A DNA stretch of 64,000 bases, from assembly GCA_025667525.1 (NCBI GenBank), contig CM046876.1, positions 478,350,557-478,414,556 on the forward strand, given 5' to 3'. Below are positions 1 through 12,990 of the stretch, in pieces. The stretch comes from Glebionis coronaria (taxonomy: Eukaryota; Streptophyta; Magnoliopsida; Asterales; Asteraceae). Every line of letters begins with the position of its first letter. The stretch's first letter is position 1. The position numbers and the translations under genes are program-made. The notes beneath the pieces were generated by a model that saw nothing but the letters and a program-made list of their open reading frames with translations, did no database searches and had not been told where the DNA came from.

Positions 1-302
1 CATGTAATCTCAAACTGGTTGATTTTACATGCCCCTATACAGTGGAGCTGGGTGATATGAAAGTCATAGTACAAAAGAAGGTCTACTAAGAACTTAGACA
101 ACGGAATACGGTAGTTGGCTGAGTCAAACAGACGTGTGTATATGCCTATTTTCCCCGCCGGTGCATCCGTAATAGCTTCACCATCACCCGGAAAGGTGGG
201 GTGTACGCTTTCGGGCACGTAATACTTCGACAGGAAGTCGAGGTATTTCTCCCCCGACATCACATTCAGGACGTCCGTGATAAGGGGGTTAACCTTGACC
301 AT
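1..302 (-). CDS. Antisense extra ORF of a Tat-like LTR element, Transposase_28-like (partial)
   Basis: The frame is open from an ATG at 302 down to the window edge, so about 100 N-terminal residues are seen and the C-terminus is missing. Residues around 68-100 contain the run IPLSKFLVDLLLYYDFH followed by QLHCIGACKINQFEIT, which fits the conserved core of the plant 'putative gypsy type transposon' family (Pfam Transposase_28). That family is known as an additional ORF, often antisense to gag-pol, in Tat-lineage Ty3 retrotransposons. The position fits: a plus-oriented polypurine tract and LTR follow at 906-1484. A TATA-like site on the minus strand (about 455-465) lies some 150 bp upstream of the start. 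The role of this protein is not known. The lineage call is inferred from one domain and the layout. Confidence 0.62.
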   Translation of the reverse strand, partial: MVKVNPLITDVLNVMSGEKYLDFLSKYYVPESVHPTFPGDGEAITDAPAGKIGIYTRLFDSANYRIPLSKFLVDLLLYYDFHITQLHCIGACKINQFEIT

Positions 303-914
303 AATTTATGAAAAGGTTTTTAAGGGCGTGGTAATCTAACCTGCGGTGACGGATATCCATGGAAAAGAAGGCAAAAGTTTTGAAGGAAAAAGCTTGAAGT
401 TAACAATGGCGGAAGAATGAGTGAGTTGTGTGTGTAACATACACGCATACTCACTCTTATATAGGGTGGCCCCGGTTTCCGAGGTGCCATGGATCTTTGA
501 CACGTGTCAGTCACATTTCCTATCCAATGGATAGGATTTCTGACATTTCTGTAACGTCAGTAGGGGACCCACGGGTCACTTCTTAAACAATTTCGCGTGG
601 CTCGAGGGTGATCAGTAATCATGCACTTTTTGCAGACATGCGACTGGATTGTTGAATATCATTAATGCGACTGGATTCTTGTCGGGTTATGCGGCTCTTA
701 CGTAAGACCGTATTAAATGTTGCATTTAATTTGTCTCGGCCATTGCGTGCGGCTGAGGTAGTATTCATAAAAGTATATTCATACGACCGGTTGCCACGTG
801 CGGCCGGAACAAATTTTCTAGTATCATTTCCTAGGCCTTTCTTGATATGACCGGAGAGCAACTGGATAGTCTAGAGGTTACGCCTACGGCTGTAACAACT
901 AGACTGGGGGGACA
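303..914 (-). promoter_or_regulatory. Upstream region of the antisense ORF and polypurine tract
   Basis: On the minus strand a TATATAAG-like box (about 455-465) precedes a C/T-rich leader that runs to the ATG at 302. The rest, to about 900, has no convincing coding sequence. The run of six G at 906-911 followed by ACA just before position 915 looks like the plus-strand polypurine tract of the LTR element. Function is inferred from position only. Confidence 0.35.
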
Positions 915-1484
915 TGATGACGTATAGTCCCCAAACCGGGTCATGAGCCCGGCTCACGGGTACTACCCGTATCCGGCCCATCACAGATGGGTGGATAAAT
1001 GTCATTCAGGCTTATGGGCTTGAGTGAACAGTGCCCGCACATGTGTGCGGCCCACGGCCCAAGGCGGCCGACATAAGATCAGACAGAATAATATTCTGTC
1101 TAGGTATATCTTAATCCTAATACGAAGAGATATTCATTACCAGAATTAGAAGATAACAATCATTCTAATTCTGGTGCTTATCTCTTCCTTGGGGCCGAAG
1201 GATCAGTGAAAGCCCACTGGGGTTTCACTGCCTATAAAAGGAACCCCCAAGGGTTCCACAAAGGTATTACGACTTATACTCTAAACTCACATATAACCCT
1301 AAACCGATTACTTACTCTCACGCCGGAGTCTAATCGTGGGAAACCTTCCCACGGTAAGCTTAACGCGTGTTGTTTAGTGTGCAGGATCCCAACCAGACGA
1401 TTCACTTGGTGCGGGAGCCGGAGCCCAGCCAACCCAAATTAAGCCTAATTCGGGTCTAGCAAGGATCAACCAACTTTTGCATCA
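915..1484 (+). mobile_element. 3' LTR of the Tat-like element
   Basis: The LTR starts with TGATG right after the polypurine tract and ends with CATCA at 1484 (a second CATCA ends at 1497, so the end is uncertain by 13 bp). A TATA box, CCTATAAAAG, lies at 1231-1240, which sets the transcription direction to plus. The interior has several direct and inverted words such as CCCACTGGGG and GGGTTCC. The 5' LTR and target-site duplication lie outside the window, so the borders rest on the TG...CA ends and the tract alone. Confidence 0.45.
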
Positions 1485-1497
1485 ACAATCACCATCA

Positions 1498-3040
1498 CCA
1501 TACGAGCCAATTTATACAAACTTTTCAGTGGGGAAAGTTTTCCCCCAATTTTTACTTTTATAATATTTAATTAAAGCTACTATTTAAGCTCAATTAAATA
1601 TATTGAACGTTATTATATCAAAACAGTGGAAGAATAAAATTGTAATGCTTAATTAAAACAGGAAGGTAGACACGAATTTGCTAAAACGTAAATCAACTTT
1701 TATTAATAATCATTAAAGATTACAATACTAGATGAAAGAAAAATACAAGATTATCCTAGAACTAATTTAACATAATAACTTTAAGAGTAAAAATGGGATT
1801 TGGATTACATCTTTTTGGGGGGGTTTTATAGGCAAACCCCCATGCCTGCTGATGAAGGTTTGTTGAGAAGAAAAACCATCTTGATCGTCCAATTGGCATC
1901 TTGCTTATTCTCTCTCTTTCTTGTTTTCATCCAAAGGCTGTAAATAGCCAACTAGCACACGGATTGCCAACGTGGCAATCAGGTGTGCTAGTTGTGCTTT
2001 TTGAAAGCTGAGTTGTCCTCTTTTTATTGGAGGAGTGAGGGTGAATGATGTGGTTGAACCAATCCGGTGCAAGAATAGGGCCACGTCATTGATCTTAATC
2101 CATCTTCAAGCTCCGGAAAGAGGGGTAATTAATTAAAGGCGCGTGAGTTATCACGCGTTTTAATTAATTAAAAGCCCCAAATGTTGATTTAAGCTAGGGT
2201 TTAGGGTAAACAGTGAATAATGGTGTCTCTGGTTAGTTTCTTTATCTGGGGAAGAAAAAGAGAAAGATGAGGAATTTACTTTGGAAGTATCGAATAAAAT
2301 AGGTGAGATAAGGGTAAATAAAAAACGTGTGTGAGTGGGTATTCATTTGACTCAAAAGTTAAATAATCTTTTCGTCTTAACAACTTTCCTTTCTTTTGTG
2401 ATATGGGCTTGAGCCCATATATTCCACTCGTATCAATCAATCCATTTGGGCCCTAATCAAATAATTTTATCCGTCTAATGTAATGTTGTTATTGGGCCTT
2501 GATGGGCTTGGTTATGATAAAATGGATAATTAGTTTTCACTAATGGGCTTTTAAGCCCAATTTTCCAATGTGGGACCCACTTGGCCCATTTTTCTTCATA
2601 AAGGTTAAATCCACTAAAGTCGAGCTCGAAATTGGCTTTGTTGATCTTTTTCTTCAAACTCGTGTTGTTTTCGCTGGTTTTCGTGAACTTGGTACCTACA
2701 CACATCAAACACCAAAACAAACATATACAAGGCATTTTTGATACATTTATTGCATTTATTTATTGTTTTAAGATACAATTGATATGAGTAAAATCACTCA
2801 TATCAAGTTGCCAGCTTTGTTTGAGTTAATTTTGCTTGTATCGGTCAAATAATGGAAAGGCACCAATTATGTAACAGCCTCATTGGACCCTAACTGTTGT
2901 CATGCCAAAATGGGACTTAAAAATGATACACGTAAATATTACAATGGTTGTTTGAATGTGTGTATCAAGGATACATCGATTCCCCAATCTATGGTGTATC
3001 AATGATTCACTAATTTTATCTGGCAAGGTTTTGAGTTTCG
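1498..3040 (-). other. Non-coding, LTR-like sequence
   Basis: No believable coding sequence. On the minus strand a TATA box (TATAAAACC, about 1820-1830) is followed some 130 bp later by an AATAAA signal (about 1690-1700), which is the U3-R-U5 order of an LTR read leftward. The stretch 2400-2600 is rich in GGGCTT/AAGCCC words typical of U3 regions. I cannot fix TG...CA borders or a partner LTR, so this is at most a candidate solo LTR. Confidence 0.25.
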
Positions 3041-3041
3041 C

Positions 3042-3240
3042 ATGTGGTGTGTACGAGTTGGTGGTGTTCAATTCGGTGGTACACCATGGTGTACGAGTTT
3101 GTGGTGTATGAGTTGGTAGTTTATGAGTCGTGTGTGGTTTGGCTCGAGATCACCATGGAGTACGAGTTTGTGGTGTCTGAGCGGGTGGTGTACGAGCTAC
3201 GAGCAGGTGGTGCACGAGTCGTGTGTGGCGAGGCTCGAAT
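3042..3240. repeat. Degenerate minisatellite of TGGTGTACGAGT-like units
   Basis: The words GGTGTACGAGTT, GGTGTATGAGTT and GGTGTACGAGCT recur every 12-30 bp. They keep a plus-strand frame open (3044-3418) with VYE(F/L)VV-type repeats. I see no start context, domain or promoter for that frame and treat it as repeat-derived. Confidence 0.6.
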
Positions 3241-4033
3241 TTACCTTAGTGTTTTTTGTTGTGGTCGATCACAAGTGAAACCGATGCATGGTTTTTGGAT
3301 ATATATATTTTGTTGCAGCAGCTATTTTCCTGTATTTAAGATTTCTTCATGGTTATTAATGGGTTCATCATTTATCAACGAAAAACCACTAGTTTCATTT
3401 TTATGTTTTTTAATGTAAATTAATGCATTATGTTTATGTTGCTTTGTATATTAATCTCATTTTTTTAACCAACTAGATGGTAGTTTTGGCATATCATACA
3501 AGTGATGTGCATGCTTAAGATGTGAGTTCGACAAAAATAAATTGGTGTACCAATTGATCAATGTATCATGTTATTGCATTCTAGTTAATTTTTCAACGAT
3601 CGTTTGTGCTTGTTTATCGATTGGATTCTTACATGTTGTCCGAGTTTGTGCTACTATAATCCATGTTTTTCTATTAGTTTTATCATTTATGGTCGTGTAT
3701 CATTACTTGCACCCTTTATCTTAATTTCTTAGTTGGTATATTATGATGTATCAATGGTATGAATTTGGTGCTAAAAATATAATAAACGCATGCAACAGTA
3801 GGTTTACATACTTGTTAAAAAGTATGGAGTTGTGAATGAAGAAAATATGAAAAAACGGATATTTGCATCGGTAATTATTTTGGTGTTCTTAATATGCGCG
3901 GATGCGGGTTAAATTCTTAGTTGTTGCAACATCAAAACTTATTTTACGGTGGAAGATTTAATTCAAGATGATATATACGCCATGCTACAAATTCTTTAGT
4001 TATGTTCAAGATGATACATGATGCCCATGGTTG
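3241..4033. other. AT-rich non-coding stretch
   Basis: Only short random frames on both strands. I see no RNA gene, TIR or LTR border. Confidence 0.5.
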
Positions 4034-4177
4034 AAAACTTGTTTTGATTGTACAAGAGAAATGATGTGTATCAACAAGTTTAATATTGTTTATAAAAATG
4101 AAGAGAAAACTTGTTTTGATTGTACAAGACAAATGATGTGTATCAAAAAGTTTAAAATTGTTAATAAAAATGAAGAG
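4034..4177. repeat. 72-bp tandem duplication
   Basis: Two adjacent copies of a 72-bp unit, starting at 4034 and 4106, both beginning AAAACTTGTTTTGATTG. They differ at only a few positions, which points to a fairly recent duplication. The unit is AT-rich and non-coding. Confidence 0.85.
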
Positions 4178-4427
4178 CAAAAAATATTAAATGTTACAAA
4201 TTAAATGTTCATATAATAGTAACAATTAAACACAATAAATATGCTATTGAAAGCTAAAGCACGTGTACATAGTCTTCAAAATGGGTTCTAAAGATGACAT
4301 GAATTTTTTCATATTTAAAAAAATGCTATTATGATAATTAAATCTAATCAATTCATAATTAGTACATCTAATGGTCTATATCACTTTCTATTTTAACACT
4401 TTTAAGCATCCAACAACATTAACCTAA

Positions 4428-5390
<963 letters not shown>

Positions 5391-5453
5391 CCAGCTTTTA
5401 GAGTAAGTGTTCCAACTTTTAGAGTAAGTGTTCCAACTTTTAGAGTAAGTTAG
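5391..5453. repeat. Three tandem 21-bp units
   Basis: Units start at 5391, 5412 and 5433 and share CTTTTAGAGTAAGT. They lie at the C-terminal end of the gag remnant, just after the last readable gag-like segment. Confidence 0.9.
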
Positions 5454-7849
5454 CCTGATCTTTTTTGAGAAAAATTACTTACTTGTGATTGTGCAACATA
5501 AGAATTTGGTGCAACACTACCAAAATGAGGTCTAGAATTGGTCATGTTCCAATGTTTTGTATGAGATACAAAAGGAACTGGTCTAGTGTGCCCAAAGTGA
5601 GGTGTTGATTTATCAGAGCTATTGGTCCATTCTAATCCAGAGTTGTACTTGGTGAAGCATGGTTTTGGATAAAATGTTGTACCAGCATTAGCTTGAGTTG
5701 GCCTACCAGAATTAAAATGTCTAGCATTATTAATTGGTTGGGTCTCATTCCTAAATGATACTAGTCTTTGTACCATTTTTTACCTAAGACTTTGACTGGT
5801 ATTACTGGAATACAAATTATCATTGCCCTTACTAAAATTATTCCTATAGGGCATTTGTTTTTCTCAACAATAAGATTGTAGATGATCTGTACCCCACACA
5901 TGTAACAAGACTTGACTTTTCCCTTTTGATTTCTCCTAAACTTGTTGTTCTTGTACATTTCAACATACCTAACATTCTTTTTAACAGGTTGATATTTAGG
6001 AGCATTAGGATTTAGTTTACTAGCATTTTCAAAAACAACTTTCTCTTCTAGTTTGGATATAGTCTGAGAATGTGTGTTATCTGAGCTGCTTAGTTCAGAA
6101 GCTAATTCCTTAGTTTGAATGTCAACACCAACACCAGGGATGTGTGTGACAAAAGGAATCTCAGCACAGGTTTGACCAGAAGATGTAGAATTACTTTCCT
6201 TTTTAAACTTGATAGGAACAAATTCAGATTCATCCTTCTTCTGAAATTCAGGTAAACCAGTATATGACATATCTGGCATAGAAGAAAAATACACAAGGGG
6301 GGTTCAATGGCATGATAATCACCTATATACCCTATATCCCCATTTGCATTTATCGGGAACCTGACTATCAATCATTTTTTAAGCTTTTGGTAGCATTATC
6401 AAAACTTTTAAACTTAACCTACTTTTCAGTATTACTAGATTCACTATTTTTAAGTTTAGATGTAATTTCTATAATGCTACGTTCCTTGGCATCTATTTCT
6501 CTTTTTAACAAAATGATAGAATCTTTAAAAGCTCCTTCTTGTTCTTAAGAAGTCTCATAATTTCTTGTAATATCCTTAGATTATTTTTCAAGTTCAGCAT
6601 ATTTCTCTTTACATTCCATAGTACAGCTTTTATTAATGAATACCTCAGAGTCTAAAATAGCCATAAGAGACATGTTGTCTATGAGTTCTTCATCATCTGC
6701 ACATCCCCAGTCAGTGTCCACTCCATCAATGGCCATTAGTGCTTTTGAGCTTTCTTTTTCTATCATCTGAAATGCTTCTTTTACCTCTGCATTCCCTTGT
6801 AAAATGCCCCTTTTGTAGCACTTATAGCATTAAATTTTTGACTTGTCAAAGCCCATTTTGTCCCCAGCACCTAAGGTATTTTTCTTTCTTGTTCTTCTAA
6901 GAAATCTCTTAGCTTTCATGCTAAGAAAAGCAAGCTGATTCTTTATATCAAGCTCTTCCAAATCATCATTTAATTGTTGAAGATCACTTTCAACAATTTC
7001 TTACACATTCTCATGGTTAGATGAGAATGCATAAATTGTTCCAGAGTTACCAGTATTAACAATTTCCTTACCAGCATTAACAATGTTGTTGTTTTTTGCT
7101 TCCTTACCAGAACTTAGATTTGAGATAAAAGCCAAGTTAGTGGTATTGGAGATTGACCCATTTTTCTTCTTAAGTTTTTGTTCAACCACTTTAAAGTGAT
7201 TGTACTAATCATTAATACTGATAGTGTCAATATCCTCCTTGTTTTCCTAGATTGATACTTCAGTTGCCATCTCTTCAGGCATGCTTCTAAGGAATTTATT
7301 ATTAATATATTCCTGCTCATCACTTCCTCCTTGAGTGATCAGATTACTCACAATTCCTTGAAGTCAATTATAGATAGAATCAAGAGACTCTGAGTCATTA
7401 GCATTAAAGTTTTCAAACCTAGACTTCAATAATGCTTTCTTGGTGGAATTATTACCATCAAATCTAAGAACAAAGGCATCAAACGTTGACTTAGCATCCT
7501 CATGTTGTTGGAAAGCAAGAATGTGTTCATTTGGTATAGCCAGCATTACTATCTTCTTACTCTCATGTTATTAGCCTTTTGTTTCTTTTCATTAGCAGTA
7601 ACTTCCTCTGACTTTTCCCTTTGATGTGGATGCAACAGACTCTTTGTATGAGTTCCAATGAGCAATTATTTCCCAAAGATCCCAATTGCTCATCTGTACA
7701 AACTGAGTGAATCTGAACTTCCATTCTTTAAACTCTCCTTGTTTGAAGAGTGGAACCTTGTTCATTGTGTTTGGTAGTACAGCTTCTGACTCCATCTTTT
7801 TAGTTAAAAGAGTGTTTGAATAACCTTCAAGATCAAAGCTTCTCAACAA
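5450..7849 (-). pseudogene. Ty1/copia gag pseudogene
   Basis: Read on the minus strand from 7849, broken frames follow one another in the order of a plant copia Gag. First comes an N-terminal capsid part (7592-7849, with GEFKEWKFRFTQFVQ and WDLWEIIAHW), then a UBN2-like segment (7364-7546), a linker (7001-7189), and a zinc knuckle at about 6800-6840. The knuckle keeps CYKCYKRG but has lost the His and last Cys of CCHC. Then come ALMAIDGV (6581-6766) and a long C-terminal tail with SYTGLPEF and a second Cys motif (5761-6294), ending with a Pro/Asn-rich part (5450-5776). In-frame stops and shifts separate the pieces. No protease, integrase or RT follows, so the element had only gag even before it decayed, or lost pol by deletion. 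Confidence 0.82.
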
Positions 7850-7863
7850 GCTTTGATATCACT

Positions 7864-8307
7864 TGTTGTCCCTTATGACCTTGTTAGTCTTAGCTTGAAT
7901 GATATCAAAGAGTATGCGGAATCTACTCTTTGATTTTATGAAGACTATATGAATTATATGAACAAAGGTATAACACAAATACTTGAATATAATTATTGTT
8001 AATGTTAATACTCCAAATTAGAGTATTAAGAATTACAAGCTTGAAGTAAAACGTATATGAAAGATATATTCTATAGCTAGCCTAGGACCTCTTTTTATAG
8101 TACAATGAGTCCTTTACAAGATAAAGATTCAATCAAATAATTTAAACTTTAAGATATATATGCATAATATCTTATGAATATAGCTCCATACATTTTCAGT
8201 CTTTATCTTCAATCAGCATTAATATGACCATCATCATTAATCCTCTTTTGTCTATCTTGGTTACTTCTGTTTACATACTACCGGTACTAAAAATAATACT
8301 ACCAACA
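7864..8307 (-). mobile_element. 5' LTR of the gag-only copia element, with primer binding site
   Basis: On the minus strand the LTR begins TGTTGG at 8307 and ends CAACA at 7864. Two bases on, the sequence TGATATCAAAGC (7850-7861) is a two-mismatch form of the usual initiator-Met primer site TGGTATCAGAGC. A minus-strand TATA box, CTATAAAAAG, lies at 8091-8100. The gag remnant starts right after the primer site. No matching 3' LTR was found in the window. Confidence 0.6.
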
Positions 8308-8378
8308 TTAAATAATATTAATGATGATAGTGCAATATAAAACCAGCACTAATTTTATTCCCAATGGAAGATCTCAAC

Positions 8379-10007
8379 GTTTGATGGATATCTACTTTCT
8401 ATGTAACAGAGGTTCAATGGAGGTTTAAAATCACCTCATCATTTTAGTAATTATATATATTACATCCGAGCATCTTGTGAGATAGGCTTGCAAAATAAAA
8501 AAAGGTTCACTCATTGGCTATTTAACTACTGGTTTTGGTATCTAGAATTAGTCGTGCACATAATAACCGTAACCGAAACCGTAAACGGAAATAAACAAAA
8601 CCAAAACGGTCAACACCGGTTATTGACCATAAAAGGTTAGGGTACGAAATTATTCTTCGGTTATGGTTTTCGAGCATGAGACCGGGTAGGGAGCGGGTAT
8701 TCTGTAACCAGTAACGAACCCGGGTACTAAATAATCGGATAAAACCGTTTTTCATATGGATGTTGGTACGCTTTTTGAAATTGAAGATTGTTGGGATGTG
8801 TGTAAGTCATAGTTACTATTTTATACGGATGGAAATATGTGGACCTAAGGGGTCCTACACTTAGACATCGAGATCATCTTTTATTAAAATATATAATATA
8901 ATATGGCTATATAAATATTATGTATACTTAATTTGGGATTTATGGGTACTTAACGGTTGTTAGTTAATAAGTTAAAAGGTTTAACGAGGATAAAATAAAA
9001 GACTTAAGACGTTAACGTAATTACTATATAGAATATACTAGAAAGTCGAAAAGTCAAAACCAAGGGTAAAAATACCCTAGGACGGTTGAAATTAAGGAGG
9101 AAGCTAAGGATTCTAGAAACTATATATTGTAAAGATTTAATTAGATTATATATTTTTTTTATTTAGCCTAAACATCGGGTTATAAATACAAAGGGTTTTT
9201 TTATCACTTTCTCATAAGTTAGAAAAACACATCCTCTCCTTTGTCTCCTTGGTGTTCGTCGACCACAAACCAGAACCAAGGGGTATTTTTGCCTCTTGGT
9301 TATTCAAGTATTCAAGTGTCAAGACCTAGCAATCAAGGATGATTGATTGAGTTGTTGTGTGTACTACGTTAGAAAATATCATACTTTTGATCTTGTGATT
9401 TTAGTAGGTGATTTATATGGTACATAAGAGGGTGTTCTTGATTTGATGATCTAGCTATTTTTTATCATTGTTGATCAAGATTCAAGAAGGTGTGCTTTCT
9501 AGTTCTTTTTTATGTTAATTATATGTGCATATGTGATCCTTAATCTTCCGTTACACTTACTCTTTATGCATGATAAATTAGATTTATTTGTTGTTAAATT
9601 CTAACAAAGAAGACAGCAGGTTAATGTTTGATGGTTATCTGGTTTCTATGTAAGAGAGGTTCAATCGAGGTTTAGAATCACTCTCATCGTTTTAGTAGTT
9701 ATATATTACGTTTGAGCTTCTTGTGTGATAGACTTGCAAAATACAAAGGTTCACTCATTGGTTATTTCACTGTTGGTTCTGGTATGTAGAATTAACCATG
9801 CACATAATAACCGCAACTAAAACCGAAACCGATCAACACTGCTTATTGACCCTAATTTGTTAGGTATCGAATTAATAGCCTGTTGTGTGGTTTCCGGGCA
9901 TGAGACCGAGTAGGGAGTGGGTATGAGGAACCCGGGTACTAACCGGTTAAAACCAGTTTTTTTTATATGGACGTTGGTACGCTTTATGAAAGTGAAGAAG
10001 ACAACAG
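8379..10007. repeat. Tandem duplication of a ~0.4-kb repeat, split by a solo LTR
   Basis: Copy 1 (8379-8788 plus 9612-9620) and copy 2 (9626-10007) share a common order of words: GTTTGATGG, TCTATGTAA, GAGGTTCAAT, GGTTCACTCATTGG, GCACATAATAACCG, GAGACCG(G/A)GTAGGGAG, CCCGGGTACTAA and GTTGGTACGCTTT. AACCGGTTAAAACC-type motifs inside suggest an old hAT-like repeat. Copy 2 shows the uninterrupted form of the LTR insertion site in copy 1 (GAAGAAGACA). Confidence 0.75.
8789..9606 (+). mobile_element. Solo LTR
   Basis: It starts TGTTGGGATG and ends TTCTAACA. The flanks are AAGAT (8784-8788) and AAGAA (9607-9611), a 5-bp target duplication with one change. The empty site in repeat copy 2 (9994-10003) confirms the borders. 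A TATA box, TATAAATAC, is at 9181-9189. No primer site or internal region adjoins it, so it is the product of LTR-LTR recombination. Confidence 0.75.
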
Positions 10008-10117
10008 ATTTACGTAGGTACATGGTAAGATGGTATGCTTTTGTAATAGAACTATATTTTAAGTCCTTTTTCCGCATTTATTAGCTAAGAAACTTTCATA
10101 TAAATATACATAGATTT

Positions 10118-12990
10118 AAGTTCATTTGGATACTAAACTTATCTAAGATATGGGGGGACTCATCCCCACCCTCCATCTCCCTATCATCTAATGGCTGAGA
10201 TTAAATCCTCATTTTACACTGCAAGGATTTTTTATCATTTCGCACGACCACTATATAAGCCATTTTTCTTTTTTTCTTTCTCATAAAAAACACATACGGT
10301 CTCTCTACCTCGATCTAATTTCTCTCTCTACAAACTCTCTAACATCACCGATCCATCATGACTAATCCATCACCAATTTGGATCGATGATTATGAACCCA
10401 TGACGGATTCATCACGAATCCATCAACATAAATCAATAACGAATTCATCATGAATCCATCCATCATCAGGTTAGTATCTTTTCTTATTTTACTTATTATC
10501 ATCATTCGAATATAAGCATTCGATTAGCTTATATTGAATGAATTATCTGAGATGGATTTGAATAAGTTGATTATAAGCTAGCTTATTATGTTATTTATGT
10601 GAATAAGTTGATTTGTTTAAATAAGCTTATGAATAAGATTTTAAATTAGATGAGAGTTATGAATAAGGTTGTTAATTAGATGATTTGAATTTATTTTGTT
10701 AGGCTAGCTTATTTTAATGAATTATCAGATTCTTTGAATAAGAGAGTTATGAATAAGATTATGACCATGTCAATAAGCTGTATTATTAGGTTTTATTATG
10801 TTGCTGATGTAAGATGAACTAACCTTGATATATCATATGATACCTTATATTATCATATATGATAGATGTATGATATAGGATATATGATCGGTACATCATA
10901 TATGGTATATGATGTATCATATATGATATATCTAACAAACCAGAAGAAAAAACAAGAGTTGTATGACTAATTTCCATAGATCTTTTTAAGCTCTTCAAAC
11001 CTATATTCTATCATATATGATATTGTACATGACTTTTTCACTTTTAACGTATTGTATATAGCTTGACCGTAAAACCTTTTCTTGTCTTGTATAAATGCAG
11101 AATGTGCGAACACAACAACGAGAAGAGAGAGATACTAGAATGTGCAAACACGTGCACAAGTATGTTAAAGTATCAACATTAATTCGAGGTGACCCAGGAG
11201 GAAGTTATTCAAGAAAAAGTAGATTTCGTTAAAATTGAAGAATGATTGATTAAAGAAGAAGAATAATAGTTTCAATAATAAGAATATATTTTGTGTTAAT
11301 CATGTATTTAATAGATTCTTTTGTTTTTTTATCTTTTGATCATAACTAAGTGTTTATCATATGTAAATAGATTATGTTTGAATTATCATATATGTTACTT
11401 TCAAACGTACTCTTTTTATTTACTGAACAAGTGTTTAATCAAGAATACAACACACTCTTTGTTTTAAAAAATTGAGTATCATATATGATAATGCATTATC
11501 ATATATGATAATGCAGTATCATATATGGCATAATTTAGGAGTTACATAAATTATCATATATGTTATTTCACTATCATATATGATACTAATAAAAATGTAA
11601 AAAAACTATGATTCAACTGATAAAAACATCAACAAAATAGGCATATTATCCGAAAGTTACATTCGTAAATATTTCGTCATTTTCATATTCAACAAAAATT
11701 GTCAATGATTTAGTAGCATTACAAACTTAAAGCATTACAACATCATACACAAATTACTAAAATATAAACAAGTCAAATGACTAAAACAATAGATCTTGAT
11801 TCCATGCATCAACACTTTGGTTGCAAACTTGACACTCGTCTTTTATCGTCTCATGCACATGCCGTTATTTATTCCTTCAGCCAGGAATTCCATGTTCCAC
11901 TTCTTGACATTGTCTTTTTGACTTCTTCAAAGTGCATCGAGAACAATATTCACTACACAAATAACAAAATTTGGTTTTAGTTTCAACCAAATTATCAAAT
12001 ATGATATATTACAGAAGCTAAATTTTAAACAAATTATCAAATATTATTATATTATCATATATGATACCTTCATATATCATATATGATATATTTTATCATA
12101 TATGATGTATTGAGGTGTCATATTTGATACATCTGTTCAATACAACAGAAGATCGCATAGTTGCTTGTATTTTGTTTTCAAGCACATTATCATATTATCA
12201 TATATGATACTTCCATATATCATATATGATATATTTTATCATATATGATGTACTGAGGTATCATATTTGATACATCTTTTCAATATAGCCTACAACTTCA
12301 TTACAACTCTCCTAATAAGCTTGTTCGCATACCTCATCTTATGCTTATCATACAGCTTCAAGAAACTCAATTTACAAGCTTATACACATAACTATATTCT
12401 AATATTCATACAATTCTTCTAATAAGCTTATTCACATTAAGCTTAATTATAACACATCAAATAAGCTTAATTATAACACATCAAATAAGCTAACACATCC
12501 ATAATCACATCAAAATAAATTGAAAATAAATAAATTCATAAGCTAAAAAAGATATCATCTTATTCACATCAAATCTAAACTAGTATATAAATTCATGTCG
12601 AATAAGCTTAAAAAATAAGCTTATTTACATCAAATAAGCTAAAAATATAGAGATACTGATGATATTACCTAATTTTAATGAATTGTAGATGGGGATGATT
12701 TAATTACGAAATAGATGATGATATAATAGATCGAAGATGGATCAATTCGTGTTTTGGATCAAGGATTTCATCAAGTATGTGTTTGTGAGTGTGTTTTAGT
12801 AAGAAAAAGAAAAAGACGTAAGACAAATCTATCTAATGTGGGAAGTGGTGTTAGGTGAGAGGGGTAAAATGACCAAAATACCCCTCCGCTTTTTCTTTTT
12901 TTTTAATCTGAGTTGTTGGATGAAATGTGATGGACGACTTGGATCAGTCCCCTTGTATCCAAAAGATACAAGGGATCCAAAATAACCGGA
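10118..12990. mobile_element. Mutator-like or foldback element, non-autonomous
   Basis: The two ends are inverted copies of each other. The left end has GATATGGGGGGACTCATCC (10147-10165). The right end, read on the minus strand, has GATACAAGGGGACTGATCC (about 12940-12970). Similarity continues with CATCTAATGGCTGAGATTAAA against CATCCAACAACTCAGATTAAA and then pyrimidine-rich sequence. A TATA box (CTATATAAGCC, 10250-10260) lies in the left arm. Both inner arms are rich in AATAAGCTTATT words. No transposase frame is present. Long inverted ends holding outward-to-inward promoters fit non-autonomous MULEs, but the 9-bp target duplication could not be found and the exact ends are uncertain. Confidence 0.5.
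10851..12231. repeat. Ten perfect TATCATATATGATA palindromes
   Basis: Perfect 14-bp palindromes start at 10851, 10915, 11009, 11477, 11497, 11572, 12053, 12075, 12196 and 12218, with many one-base variants between them. The last four belong to a direct duplication of about 105 bp (about 12035-12141 and 12182-12286). The intervening sequence is non-coding. Confidence 0.9.

Noticed and set aside
1206..1442. 78-residue frame over the TATA region of the Tat-like LTR
   Set aside because: It overlaps the LTR promoter and leader, with no domain; a chance frame.
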